Shown here in pieces: positions 19,111 to 27,728 of a DNA stretch of 64,000 bases. The notes below the pieces were generated by a model that saw only the letters and a list, made by a program, of their open reading frames with translations, was not told the origin of the DNA and searched no databases. Within the stretch, counting starts at the first letter, position 1; every line of letters starts with the position of its first letter. Position numbers and translations under genes: made by a program. The DNA is taken from the NCBI RefSeq assembly GCF_004342485.1, contig NZ_SMBU01000021.1, positions 27,230 to 91,229 on the forward strand. The letters are read 5' to 3'. Source of the stretch: Roseateles saccharophilus (GTDB lineage Bacteria > Pseudomonadota > Gammaproteobacteria > Burkholderiales > Burkholderiaceae_C).

Positions 19111-19196
19111 GGGAATGCTCCTCGCCCCTGGGGGGCGCCCCTGCAGGACAGGGAGGCCGGCCCCGCGCCCTTGCGCGGGGCAAAACGGGCCGCTTG

Positions 19197-20252
19197 TCAG
19201 TCCAGCTTCTTCAGCTCTTCCTTGACGACCTCGGGCAGCAGCGGAATGAAGACCCGCTCTTCCGCCACCACCTGCTGGCCCTCCTGGCTCAGCACGAGCT
19301 TCAGGAATTCCTTGACCTTGGGCTCCAGCGGCTTGCCGGGCACCTTGTTGACGTAGATGTAGACGTAGCGGCTGAACGGGTACTTGTGCTGGTAGACGTT
19401 CTCGGTCGTCGGCGCATAGCAGCTACCACCCTGCTTCGTCGAGAGGTTGAGCACCTTGACGTTGGGCGTCACGTTGGCCAGCAGCGCGTAGGTCAGGCCG
19501 GCCGGGTGCGTGGCCATCTCCTCGGCAACGACGGTAAAGACGTGCTTGAAGCCCTTGCCCTTCATGAACTGGATGTTGTCCTTGTACTCGCCGCCGTCCA
19601 TGGCGACGGCCTTGAAGTACTGTTCGATGCCGTTGACCGGTTTCAGCCCGTACAGGTGAATGGGCTTGGCGGCCCACGCGCCGGTCGCGCCGACATCGCC
19701 CCAGGTGTTGACTTCCCTGTAGCCGAGCTTGCGCGTCTTGGAGTAGATGGCATCGAGCTGAGGCAGGCTCAGGCAGTCGATCGGGTTGTCCTTGTCGACG
19801 AGGATCACGCTCGCGGCCGTCTTGCCCAGCGAGCCGACGCTGCCGGTCGCGACCTTGATCTCCAGCGGCTCGTAGCCGAACTTGTCGACGAAGGCCTTGC
19901 GCTCGGCGGGAAACATCTCACGGCCGACCGGCGCAAGCTGGCCCTTGCCCGACACGAGGCCGGGGCCACCTGCGCCGGAGGCGCGCAGGTCCAGCGTCAG
20001 CGACAGGCGTGGGTACTGCTTGCGGTAGATCTTGGCCCAGCCCAGCACGACTTCATCCATGATGTCCGCGCCGACGATGGGTAGCTCTTCCTCGGGCTCG
20101 CTGGCGACCGGGCCCGGGTTCCAATTCGGGATCGACGGGTCGGCCTTCAGCGAATGTTCCGGGGCCGCGTATTTCAGGGCCTGGGCGGGAACGCCCCAGA
20201 GCGTGAGGATCGCGGCGGCCAGGCCAGCTTGCAGGGCAAGGGTTTTTTTCAT
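19197..20252 (-). CDS. PstS-like periplasmic binding protein 5
   Basis: 351 residues from ATG 20252, preceded by GGAGACAAACCG. Signal peptide to about residue 26 (VPAQALK). Landmarks are LPIVGADIM, VLVDKDNPIDCLSLPQLDAIY, TWGDVGATGAWAAKPI, KYPFSRYVYIYV and VKEFLKLVLSQEGQQ. The ligand loop reads YGLKPVNGIEQYF, without SGT; two Cys are present in the mature part (DCLSL and SCYAP). It is the first gene after operator D and heads the operon that continues with the citrate-lyase-like pair and binding protein 4. Confidence 0.83.
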   Translation of the reverse strand: MKKTLALQAGLAAAILTLWGVPAQALKYAAPEHSLKADPSIPNWNPGPVASEPEEELPIVGADIMDEVVLGWAKIYRKQYPRLSLTLDLRASGAGGPGLVSGKGQLAPVGREMFPAERKAFVDKFGYEPLEIKVATGSVGSLGKTAASVILVDKDNPIDCLSLPQLDAIYSKTRKLGYREVNTWGDVGATGAWAAKPIHLYGLKPVNGIEQYFKAVAMDGGEYKDNIQFMKGKGFKHVFTVVAEEMATHPAGLTYALLANVTPNVKVLNLSTKQGGSCYAPTTENVYQHKYPFSRYVYIYVNKVPGKPLEPKVKEFLKLVLSQEGQQVVAEERVFIPLLPEVVKEELKKLD

Positions 20253-20290
20253 CGGTTTGTCTCCAAGGTTGATGGGGTGGCGATGCCTGG

Positions 20291-20333
20291 AGGTTAGGGA
20301 TCGCGACTGAAAACGTTCTGAACGGCGTCTGAA
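20291..20333 (-). promoter_or_regulatory. Candidate response-regulator operator/promoter D
   Basis: On the minus strand three perfect TTCAG pentamers begin at 20333, 20322 and 20311 (11-bp steps), then TAACCT occupies 20296-20291, 15 bases after the last repeat start. Together with site A it is the cleanest copy. It begins 7 bp after the stop of the upstream TonB receptor gene, so the binding-protein/lyase operon has its own promoter. Confidence 0.77.
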
Positions 20334-20340
20334 AGTGGGT

Positions 20341-22404
20341 TCAGAAATCGAACTTGCCGCTGAACTTGATGCTGCGGTCCATGCCGATTCCCAGCGTGCC
20401 GGTGCCGATCGAGTTCCAGTACCGACGGTTCGCGACGTTGTCCACCGAGACGTTGAAGGACGCCGGCTTGCCACCGATTCGCGTCGCATAGCTCGCCCCG
20501 AGGTCGTAGAGCGCATATCCCGGCAGATAGCCTTGATCCTGCGCGTTGAGCGGCCGCTTGGAGATCAGCTTGGCGACCGCGCGCAGCGTCAGGCCCTTCA
20601 ACTGCGGCATCGCGTACGAGACGCCGACATTGCCGCTCCAGTCCGGCGTGTTCTCCGGCACCTTGCCATCGATCAGCGGCTGCTTGGGCGAGTCCTGCCG
20701 CGCATGCAGGCGCTGCACGGCGCCCGTGAAGCGCAGGTCGCGTGTGGCGTCGAAGGAGGCCGTCGACTCGAATCCCTTGTAAGTGAGGTCGCCGCTGTAG
20801 GCAAAGATGTTGGTGACGGGATCCGTCACGGCGTTGCCGCGCACGATGTCGAAGTAGGAGGCGCTGAGGGTCAGCCCCCAGATGTCGCTGACCCTAACCC
20901 CGAGCTCCTTCTGCTTGGACGTCGCCGGCGCCAGCGTGACATTGGCATTGGCCGCGTTGGCCGGCGCCGTGCCACCCGCCTCGAGGCCCTGCATGACGCT
21001 CGCGAACAAGGTCACATGAGGCAGCACGTCATAGAGCGCGCCGTAGGCCGGCGAATGCACCCGGCTGCTGCTCTCGGTGAGGCCGACCTTCTCGGTGTCA
21101 TGCACCGCACGAAGGCCCATCAGCAGCTTCAGGGGCCTGGCGACGCTGAGCGTGTCGTAGAAGTAGAGCCCTTCGTCCGTGCTGATCTGCGCCGGGTTGG
21201 CGGTGCCCGGCTTGGTGTAGACCGGAGCGGCCAGCTCGATGGGGTCGAAGATGTTCTGCCGCTGCGGCAGCGTGAGGTTCTGGACGTCCTTGGCCAGCGA
21301 GTACCGCGAGGTGCGAGACATGCCGACCGTCAGGTCGTGCTCGACGGACCAGGTGTCGAAATGCCCGCGCAGCTCGGCGCGGGTGAAGTGATTCCCGTAT
21401 TCGTTGGTGACGGGCTGCACCGTGACGACGCCGTTCGCGCCGGTCACGAGGTCGTAGCCACCGATCCGCACCGTCGTGCGGTGCCGGGAGGAACTGGAGT
21501 AGCCCGACTGGACCAGCAGCTTCCAGTTGTCCGACAGCAGATAGTCCAGCCGCCCCTGGTAGTTGTAGGTCTCGGGGTTGTACCAATCCCAGCGGCCGGA
21601 CAACAGCCGGCGCGGGTCGAGCACGCGCGGCAGCGGCACGACGCCGTTGACGGCCGGCTTCAGCGAGATGCCGGCCTGCTCGGGAATGTGGCGGCTGTAG
21701 TACTCGAAGTCGCCCTGGACGGTCAGCCGCGACGTCACGCGAAAGTCCAATCCGAGGCTGGCGAACTCGCCACGACCACCCATGTTGCGGATGCCGTTCT
21801 CGATGTGCATGGCCGAGGCATTGAAGCGCAGGCCGAACTCGCGGTTCTCTCCGAACCGGCGGCCCAGATCCACGTTGGTGCTGTACTGGCCGAAGGCGTT
21901 GCCCGCAAAGCCCACCGAGGTCACGTCGCGGTTGCCGGCGCGCTTGGGTATGAAGTTGATGATGCCCGCCGGGCTCGCGATGCCGAACATCAGTGCATTG
22001 GCGCCCTTGAGCGTCTCGACGCGCACCTTGTTCTCGACCGGGTTGGTGATGACGCCGGTCACCGGCAGGCCGCCATCGAGGCGGTAATTGGCGAACAGGT
22101 TGAGCTTGATGCCGCGGATTGCGAACGCATCGTTGGTCGTACCCGCCGAGTTGGTGGCAACGACTCCGGCCACGTTCTTGATCGCGTCGGTGTAGCCCTC
22201 CTGGGCCTGGCTCAGGGTCGCGCCCGAGGCGACCTCCTTGGTCATGGGCATGCTGGGCGCCTTTTCCAGCTCCTTCAGCTCCTCCCTCAGCCGCTCGTCC
22301 TGCGAAGGACTGGGTGAGGCCGGCTGCCCCTGTTGATCGTCCGCATGGGCAAGCGGGAATGCCGCAAGGATTGCCAGTGCCAAGCTGGCCTGGGTTGCTT
22401 TCAT
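20341..22404 (-). CDS. TonB-dependent outer-membrane receptor 2 (siderophore-receptor-like)
   Basis: 687 residues from ATG 22404 (GGAGACG upstream). Signal peptide to about residue 21 (PLAHADDQ), a plug domain (TDAIKNVAGVVATNSAG, FAIRGIKLNLFANYRLDGG, VETLKGANALMFG, GIINFIPKRA), then a 22-strand-type barrel with a terminal F (SIKFSGKFDF). Plug and size match the ferric-siderophore/catecholate receptor group better than receptor 1 does. It is the last gene of the long minus-strand operon that begins at operator E, just after binding protein 6. Ligand unknown. Confidence 0.88.
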   Translation of the reverse strand: MKATQASLALAILAAFPLAHADDQQGQPASPSPSQDERLREELKELEKAPSMPMTKEVASGATLSQAQEGYTDAIKNVAGVVATNSAGTTNDAFAIRGIKLNLFANYRLDGGLPVTGVITNPVENKVRVETLKGANALMFGIASPAGIINFIPKRAGNRDVTSVGFAGNAFGQYSTNVDLGRRFGENREFGLRFNASAMHIENGIRNMGGRGEFASLGLDFRVTSRLTVQGDFEYYSRHIPEQAGISLKPAVNGVVPLPRVLDPRRLLSGRWDWYNPETYNYQGRLDYLLSDNWKLLVQSGYSSSSRHRTTVRIGGYDLVTGANGVVTVQPVTNEYGNHFTRAELRGHFDTWSVEHDLTVGMSRTSRYSLAKDVQNLTLPQRQNIFDPIELAAPVYTKPGTANPAQISTDEGLYFYDTLSVARPLKLLMGLRAVHDTEKVGLTESSSRVHSPAYGALYDVLPHVTLFASVMQGLEAGGTAPANAANANVTLAPATSKQKELGVRVSDIWGLTLSASYFDIVRGNAVTDPVTNIFAYSGDLTYKGFESTASFDATRDLRFTGAVQRLHARQDSPKQPLIDGKVPENTPDWSGNVGVSYAMPQLKGLTLRAVAKLISKRPLNAQDQGYLPGYALYDLGASYATRIGGKPASFNVSVDNVANRRYWNSIGTGTLGIGMDRSIKFSGKFDF

Positions 22405-22479
22405 CGTCGTCTCCGTTGTAGTTTTTGAAGCGGGCCTGTTCGTCGGGGAGCAGGCCAGCATCGGCGCGTCGGCCGTGCC

Positions 22480-23643
22480 TCAGCGAACGAGGGCGCGCGC
22501 CGCGTCGGCCTGGTTGGCGCGCAGCGGCACATAGCGCGCGTGGTCGAGCACAACCTGCTGGCCTTCCCGGCTCAGCACGAACTTGATGAACTCTTCGAGC
22601 ACGGACGGCAAGGGCTTGCCGGGCGCCTTGTTGAGGTTGAAGTAGGTCAGCCGGCTCAGCGGGTAGGTGGCCAGCGCGACGTTCTCGTAGGTCGGGGCCT
22701 GGGGAACGTCGCCCTCCTTCTCGACCAGCGGCACGAGCTTGACCGGCGCGTCGGTGTAGGCCATGCCGGAGTAGCCGATGCTGTAGCGATCGCTGGCGAC
22801 GTCCTTGGCCATCGGGAAGACCAGCTTCTCGAACTTGATGCCGTCGCGCCATTCGCCCCGCTTGCCGTCGGCGCTCAGCACCCGCTGGCGGATGAATTCC
22901 TCGAAGCCGTTCCAGGGCTTGATGCCATACAGGTTGATGGGCTTGTCGGCCCACTCGCCGGTCAGCCCGAGCTCGCCCCAGGTCGTGATCGCGCTTCCGC
23001 CGCGCGCGTGGGTGGACGAGTACAGCTGGTCGAGCTGCTTGAAGGTGATGGCCTCGATCGGGTTGTCCTTGTTGACAAAGAACGCCACGGTGTCGAGCGC
23101 GCCGAAGTGGCGGTAGGAGCCGCCGGAGATCGGCACGCTGAGCGGGTCGTAGCCGAACTTGGCCTTGAACTTGGAGATGTCGTCGGGCTTGAGCTCGCGC
23201 GACACGAAGACGAAGTCCAGGTCGCCCTTGATCAGTTCGATGGCGCCGAGGCTGCCGGCATAGGGCGGCGCGATCGACAGGTGGGCGTTGGGGTAGTAGC
23301 CGTGGAACTTCTCCATCCACTTCTGCGCGAGCACCACCATCACGTCGGACGCGGCGCCCTTGAAAGTGCCGCTGATCCTGATGTCCTTCCGCGGCTGATA
23401 GCTCGGCAGGCGCTGGTCGATCCGGGGCTGCAGGATCTCGGGCTCGGGCAGGTCGCGGCCGTGCTGGCGGCCCTGCTCGGCCTGCTCCTCGGTCTGCTTG
23501 GGGTTGGTGGCCAGCACGGGCGTCACCCAGGTCATCATCGGCGTCGTGGCGCCGCTGCCGGTCTGGGCCTGCGCCGGGGTGAACGCCGTGAACGCGGTGG
23601 CGGCAAGCGCTGCCGCGCCAACCAGGGTCAGCTTCCTATTCAT
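22480..23643 (-). CDS. PstS-like periplasmic binding protein 6
   Basis: 387 residues with a signal peptide (AFTPAQAQ) and a roughly 60-residue Gln/Glu-rich linker before the fold, longer than its paralogues. Landmarks are IRISGTFKGAASDVM, GDLDFVFVSREL, FFVNKDNPIEAITFKQLDQLY, TWGELGLTGEWADKPI and LEEFIKFVLSREGQQ. The ligand loop reads GIKPWNGFEEFI, lacking SGT. The ribosome site is GGAGACAAACG. It sits between the tandem binding protein and TonB receptor 2, so it may work with that receptor. Confidence 0.83.
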   Translation of the reverse strand: MNRKLTLVGAAALAATAFTAFTPAQAQTGSGATTPMMTWVTPVLATNPKQTEEQAEQGRQHGRDLPEPEILQPRIDQRLPSYQPRKDIRISGTFKGAASDVMVVLAQKWMEKFHGYYPNAHLSIAPPYAGSLGAIELIKGDLDFVFVSRELKPDDISKFKAKFGYDPLSVPISGGSYRHFGALDTVAFFVNKDNPIEAITFKQLDQLYSSTHARGGSAITTWGELGLTGEWADKPINLYGIKPWNGFEEFIRQRVLSADGKRGEWRDGIKFEKLVFPMAKDVASDRYSIGYSGMAYTDAPVKLVPLVEKEGDVPQAPTYENVALATYPLSRLTYFNLNKAPGKPLPSVLEEFIKFVLSREGQQVVLDHARYVPLRANQADAARALVR

Positions 23644-23672
23644 CGTTTGTCTCCGTTATCGTTGTGGAGGGG

Positions 23673-25121
23673 TCAATTCAGCTTGGCCAGCTCTTCCCGC
23701 ACTTCCCGCGCGGTCAGCGGGTAGTAGCCGGAGCAGGGAACGGGTTCCTGGCCCTGGCGGCTCAGCACATAGCGCAGAAATTCCTTGACCACGGCCGGGA
23801 TGGGCCGGCCCGGCTGGCGGTCGAAGCGGATGTACATGTAGCGCGTCAGCGGGTACTGGCCGGTTGCGGCGCTCTCGGGCGTGCCGGCCACGGCGGGGCT
23901 GACCGCATCGCGCGCCAGCGGCACGGCCTTCAGGCCAGGCCCGCCATCCTCGAAGCCACCGAAGCCCATTGCTCCCGCGTCGGCTGCAATGGCCTTGGCG
24001 GTGTCCGCGACGGAAGCCTCGTGCACGCTCCCGGCCCAGGGCCCGCCGCGCAGCACCATGATCTGCATCGACATCGCGTTGGGCGTCACATGCGGCGGCA
24101 CATCCAGCGTGATGGGCCTGTCGGCCCATTCGCCGCCGAGGCCGAGCTGGCCCCAGCGCGTGATCGTCGGCGACTTGCCGAAGATGGCGGCGAGCTGCGC
24201 CAGCGTCAGTTGCTGGATCGGGTTGGCCGCGTTGACGAACACCGCCTGCGCGGTGGTGCGCTGCTGGGTGTCGAAGCCGCCGCGCGCGACGCGGATCTCC
24301 AGCGGCGCGCGCCCGCCGCGCAGCGTCGCGAACGCCGCGGCCTCGTCGGGCCAGAGCTCCCGGCCCATGGGCGCGATGTCCGTCTCGCCGGCCATCAGCG
24401 CATGGAAGCCGTTCAGGGTGCCGAGATGCTCCCAGCGATCGCCGGGGCGCACGCCGGGCTGCAGCGCGCGGAAGTCGCGCAGCCAGCCGTCCATCAGCGA
24501 CTTCATGCCATCGCTGCCGACGCTGCTCAGCGCGCCGTGCACGCCGGCGTGCGCCCTGTAGACGGGCAGGCCGGGGTCGAGCGCCGCGCGGTAGCCGGCC
24601 AGCTTGGCCAGCTCCGCATCGGCTTCGCCGGCCGGCAGCGGCGCAAAGCCCGGCTGGCTGGCGACCAGCGCCTGGCCGGCCGGGCTGAGCGCGAAGCGCA
24701 CGAAGCCGTCGACCGCCAGCGGCACCGGCGTGTCCGGGCGCCTGTTGAATGCCAGGAAGACCGGTTGGCCGTTCAACAGCGCGACGCGGGCCAGCTCCGG
24801 GGACTTCATCATGTCGCCGTGGAACTGGTGGGCGTAGGGCGCCAGCTCGATGGTGAGCGGCATGCGCGTCATCGGTGCCACGTCGGCGCGCTCGAACATC
24901 AGCGCGCCGATGGCGGCCGCGTCGTCCACGTGCTGCCAGCGCGGGCCGCGAACGAAGCCGCCCTGCCCTTGCGCGAGGCCCCGCATCCAGGCGTCCATCA
25001 GCGGCGCCATCGCACCGGCGCCGATGCTGGAGACGGAGAGCTTCTTCTCGGCAGCAGGCGTTGCCGCCGACGCGCCGCCGACCACCAGCGCCGCACAGAG
25101 GGGAATCAGCGCGAGCTTCAT
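23673..25121 (-). CDS. Tandem (two-domain) PstS-like binding protein 7
   Basis: 482 residues with a signal peptide (VVGGASAATP). It holds two copies of the binding-protein fold. The N-terminal half (about 25-190) is short and degenerate (LSVSSIGAGAMAPLMDAW, VFLAFNRRPDTPVP, GFVRFALSPAGQALV). The C-terminal half (about 210-482) is full (SSVGSDGMKSLMDGW, VFVNAANPIQQLTLAQLAAIF, RWGQLGLGGEWADRPI, QYPLTRYMYI, VKEFLRYVLSRQGQ). The matched openings GxGxMxxLMDxW show internal duplication. The start overlaps the upstream gene stop by 4 bp. A two-site or scaffold function is possible; ligand unknown. Confidence 0.78.
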   Translation of the reverse strand: MKLALIPLCAALVVGGASAATPAAEKKLSVSSIGAGAMAPLMDAWMRGLAQGQGGFVRGPRWQHVDDAAAIGALMFERADVAPMTRMPLTIELAPYAHQFHGDMMKSPELARVALLNGQPVFLAFNRRPDTPVPLAVDGFVRFALSPAGQALVASQPGFAPLPAGEADAELAKLAGYRAALDPGLPVYRAHAGVHGALSSVGSDGMKSLMDGWLRDFRALQPGVRPGDRWEHLGTLNGFHALMAGETDIAPMGRELWPDEAAAFATLRGGRAPLEIRVARGGFDTQQRTTAQAVFVNAANPIQQLTLAQLAAIFGKSPTITRWGQLGLGGEWADRPITLDVPPHVTPNAMSMQIMVLRGGPWAGSVHEASVADTAKAIAADAGAMGFGGFEDGGPGLKAVPLARDAVSPAVAGTPESAATGQYPLTRYMYIRFDRQPGRPIPAVVKEFLRYVLSRQGQEPVPCSGYYPLTAREVREELAKLN

Positions 25122-25987
25122 GGGTCGATCTCGTCGAGCGGCTTGGCGGGGTCGATGCGCGCCTGCAGGTCGTCGCGCAGCGCCATGGCGCGGGCCGTCA
25201 GCGCCTTGGTGTCTTCCTTGCCCGAATAGGCATAGCCGACGTTCATCGTGCCGATCGCAGCGCCGCTGCGGTCGTGCAGCGCCAGGTCGACGCCGAAGCG
25301 CTTGCCGCCCGAATAGACGCCGGTGTTGGGCTCCCTGCTGTCCATCACCTTGGCGTCGTCGGCGTCGGCCTTCTTGCCGTGGCGCCCGAAGGTTGAACCC
25401 AGCAGCACCAGCTCGCCATGGCTGCGCGCGCGCAGCGCCAGCACGGTCACGTCGGGGTGGCGCAGCAGCGCCTCGTCGACCAGCGTCTGCGCGCGGGACT
25501 TGGTCGTCACCAGCGGCTCGTAGGGATAGGGTTCCATCAGGTTGGCGACGTTCAGGATGCGGCGCGAGAGCCCGTCGCGGATCGCCGTCGCATTGCGCTC
25601 GAACTCGGCGCGCGAGCCGCCCACCGGCAGCCGCCACACCAGGCCCAGCGCGCCGACGGTGGCGCCGCCAACGTCGCGCAGCGGCAGCTCCACCTCGATG
25701 CGCTTCTTGCCCTGATCCATCGCGACACGCGTCATGCCGGTGGCAACGACGTCGAGGTCATGCTCGTCCGCCGGGGCGCCGATGCGCCCGATGCTGGACG
25801 CGATGATGATGTTGCCGGCCGCCTTGGGCGACGCGGCATGCACCACCACCGCACGCAGGTCGGGGTACTGGGCCACGGTGCGATCCACCAGTTCCTGGGC
25901 ATAGGTCTTCACCGGCGTCGGCTGCTGCGCCTGCGCCGTGAATGCGGCGGCCATCAGGGCCGCGGCCAAGAGGGATGTCTTGTTCAT
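25118..25987 (-). CDS. Secreted protein with two copies of an unnamed domain
   Basis: 289 residues with a signal peptide (AFTAQAQQ). Two similar modules of about 125 residues follow: the first begins TYAQELVDRTVAQYPDLRAVVVHA (around 28-50), the second RAQTLVDEALLRHPDVTVLALRA (around 165-187). Each continues with a short strand, SxxGR(I/H)G, and a PLRDxxGxxxGxLGL-like strand. A single copy of the same module forms the protein at 30363-30887. The alternation of a helix and strands with GxxxG turns recalls extracellular sensor (Cache/PAS-like) folds, but I cannot assign a family. It lies in the operon after the ABC permease, 30 bp downstream. Confidence 0.7.
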   Translation of the reverse strand: MNKTSLLAAALMAAAFTAQAQQPTPVKTYAQELVDRTVAQYPDLRAVVVHAASPKAAGNIIIASSIGRIGAPADEHDLDVVATGMTRVAMDQGKKRIEVELPLRDVGGATVGALGLVWRLPVGGSRAEFERNATAIRDGLSRRILNVANLMEPYPYEPLVTTKSRAQTLVDEALLRHPDVTVLALRARSHGELVLLGSTFGRHGKKADADDAKVMDSREPNTGVYSGGKRFGVDLALHDRSGAAIGTMNVGYAYSGKEDTKALTARAMALRDDLQARIDPAKPLDEIDP

Positions 25988-26017
25988 GGGTCTCCTCGCT
26001 TGGGTTCGAGTCCGGCT

Positions 26018-26905
26018 CTAGTCGTGCAGCGGCGCGGGGCGCCACTTGGCAAGGCGGTTCTCCACCAGCGTCATCAGGTACTCGGCCGCGAGGGCGACGA
26101 CCATGATGATGACGATGGCGGCGTACATGCCGGCCGCGTCGAACGAGCCCTTGGCGATGTTGATCAGCAGGCCGATGCCATAGCGTGCACCGACGAACTC
26201 GCCGACGATGGCGCCGACGATGGCGAAGCCGAAGCTGACGTGCAGCGACGCGAAGATCCAGCTCATCGCCGACGGGATGACGACGGAGCGCGTCAGCTGC
26301 CAGCCCTTGGCGCCCAGGATCTGCGCGTTGGCCAGCAGGTTGCGGTCGGCTTCGCGCACGCCCTGGAAGGCGTTCGAGAACACGACGAAGAACACCATCA
26401 CGAACGACAGCGCCACCTTGGAGGTGAGGCCGAGGCCGAACACCATGATGAAGATCGGGGCCAGCACGACGCGCGGCACCGAGTTGATCAGCTTGATGTA
26501 GACCGAGAACACGTCGGCCAGCATGCGGTTGCGGCCCAGCGCGATGCCGGCGAGGATGCCCGCGATGGACCCGACGCCGAAGCCGAGCAGGGACTCCTCC
26601 ATCGTCACCCAGAGGTGATACCAGAGCGAGCCTTCGGCGGTGCCTTCGGTGATCCAGGTCCACAGCCGCGCCCAGATGTCGGAGGGCTTGGAGAAGAAGA
26701 ACTCGTCGATGACCTTGGTGGACGACAGGAGCTCCCAGCCGCCGAGGAAGACGACGAGGATGAACCAGCGCCAGAAGTTCACCGTATAGCGTCGCTTGGT
26801 AGCGGCGCGCGCGGCGGCGGCTTCGATCTCGGCCTCGGAGGTGCCGCGTGCGTGCGCGGCGGTAATGGTGGTTGACATGGTGCTGCTCATGGCGTTGTCG
26901 TTCAT
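26018..26905 (-). CDS. NitT/TauT-type ABC transporter permease
   Basis: 295 residues from ATG 26905, overlapping the ATPase stop by 4 bp. Cytoplasmic N-terminus of about 40 residues, six predicted membrane helices, and the EAA-type cytoplasmic loop (AQILGAKGWQLTRSVVIPSAM, about 190-215) that contacts the ATPase. This is the SsuC/TauC/NrtB permease family, which carries sulfonates, nitrate, thiamine precursors and other small organic ions. Substrate not assignable. Confidence 0.88.
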   Translation of the reverse strand: MNDNAMSSTMSTTITAAHARGTSEAEIEAAAARAATKRRYTVNFWRWFILVVFLGGWELLSSTKVIDEFFFSKPSDIWARLWTWITEGTAEGSLWYHLWVTMEESLLGFGVGSIAGILAGIALGRNRMLADVFSVYIKLINSVPRVVLAPIFIMVFGLGLTSKVALSFVMVFFVVFSNAFQGVREADRNLLANAQILGAKGWQLTRSVVIPSAMSWIFASLHVSFGFAIVGAIVGEFVGARYGIGLLINIAKGSFDAAGMYAAIVIIMVVALAAEYLMTLVENRLAKWRPAPLHD

Positions 26906-27726
26906 GCCGCGACCCTGGCCTCGTCGCGCGAGGCACCGCGCAGGACTTCGGCGCGCAGGTCGTTCCAGATGGTGTGCGAGATGTCGATGAACTTCTGCTC
27001 GTAGCGGATCTCGGCGGCGACGCGCGGGCGCGGGATGTCGATGGGGTAGACCGACTTCACGGTGGCCGGGCCGGAGGTCAGCACGTAGACCTTGTCCGCC
27101 AGCGTGATGGCCTCCTCGAGGTCGTGCGTGACGAACACCACCGAGGCCTTGGACTGCGACCACAGGCTCAACAGCTCGTCGTGCATCAGCACGCGGGTCT
27201 GCACGTCCAGCGCCGAGAAGGGTTCGTCCATCAGCAGGATCTGCGGTCCGTTGATGAAGGTCTGCGCCAGCGCGACGCGCTTGCGCATGCCGCCGGAGAG
27301 CTGGTGCGGGTACTTGGCCTCGTGGCCGGACAGGTTGACCCGCGCCAGCCAGTGACGCGCGCTCTCGTAGGCCTCGGCCTTGGGAACACCGCGGAACAGC
27401 GGGCCGGCCACGACGTTGTCGATGACGCTGCGCCAGGGGAACAGCGCATCGGTCTGGAACGCGAAGCCGATGCGCGGGTCGATGCCGTCGACCGGTCCGC
27501 CGAACAGGCGCACCTCGCCGGCCGACGGCGCGGCCAGCCCGGTGATCAGGTTCAGCGTGGTCGACTTGCCGCAGCCGGTCGGCCCGACGACCGCGACGAA
27601 CTCGCCGCGCTCGACGGTCATCGTGAAATCGCGCAGCGCCGTCATCGACTTTCCGTCCGGCGCCACGAAGCGCCGCGTCACGTTGATCAGCTCGATGGCC
27701 GGGCTGCTGTCTGCGGTGCCGGCCAT
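26902..27726 (-). CDS. NitT/TauT-type ABC transporter ATPase
   Basis: 274 residues from ATG 27726. Walker A GPTGCGKSTT (about 47-56), Q-loop FQTD, signature LSGGMRKR, Walker B ILLMDEPFSALD and H-loop VFVTHDLEEA are all intact, so it should be active. It is of the SsuB/TauB/NrtD type and pairs with the permease whose start overlaps its stop. It lies 2 bp after the binding-protein gene. Confidence 0.92.
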   Translation of the reverse strand: MAGTADSSPAIELINVTRRFVAPDGKSMTALRDFTMTVERGEFVAVVGPTGCGKSTTLNLITGLAAPSAGEVRLFGGPVDGIDPRIGFAFQTDALFPWRSVIDNVVAGPLFRGVPKAEAYESARHWLARVNLSGHEAKYPHQLSGGMRKRVALAQTFINGPQILLMDEPFSALDVQTRVLMHDELLSLWSQSKASVVFVTHDLEEAITLADKVYVLTSGPATVKSVYPIDIPRPRVAAEIRYEQKFIDISHTIWNDLRAEVLRGASRDEARVAA

Positions 27727-27728
27727 GA

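Noticed and set aside
15154..19356. 1400-codon plus-strand open frame
   Set aside because: It spans two real minus-strand genes and their spacer with low-complexity Arg/Ala/Gly/Gln/His sequence; it has no motif, and the opposite frame encodes citrate-lyase-like subunits.
1505..25121. Calling the binding proteins pstS and the locus a phosphate system
   Set aside because: No pstCAB, no classic CTGTCAT Pho box seen, and the phosphate loop is kept in only one of eight domains.
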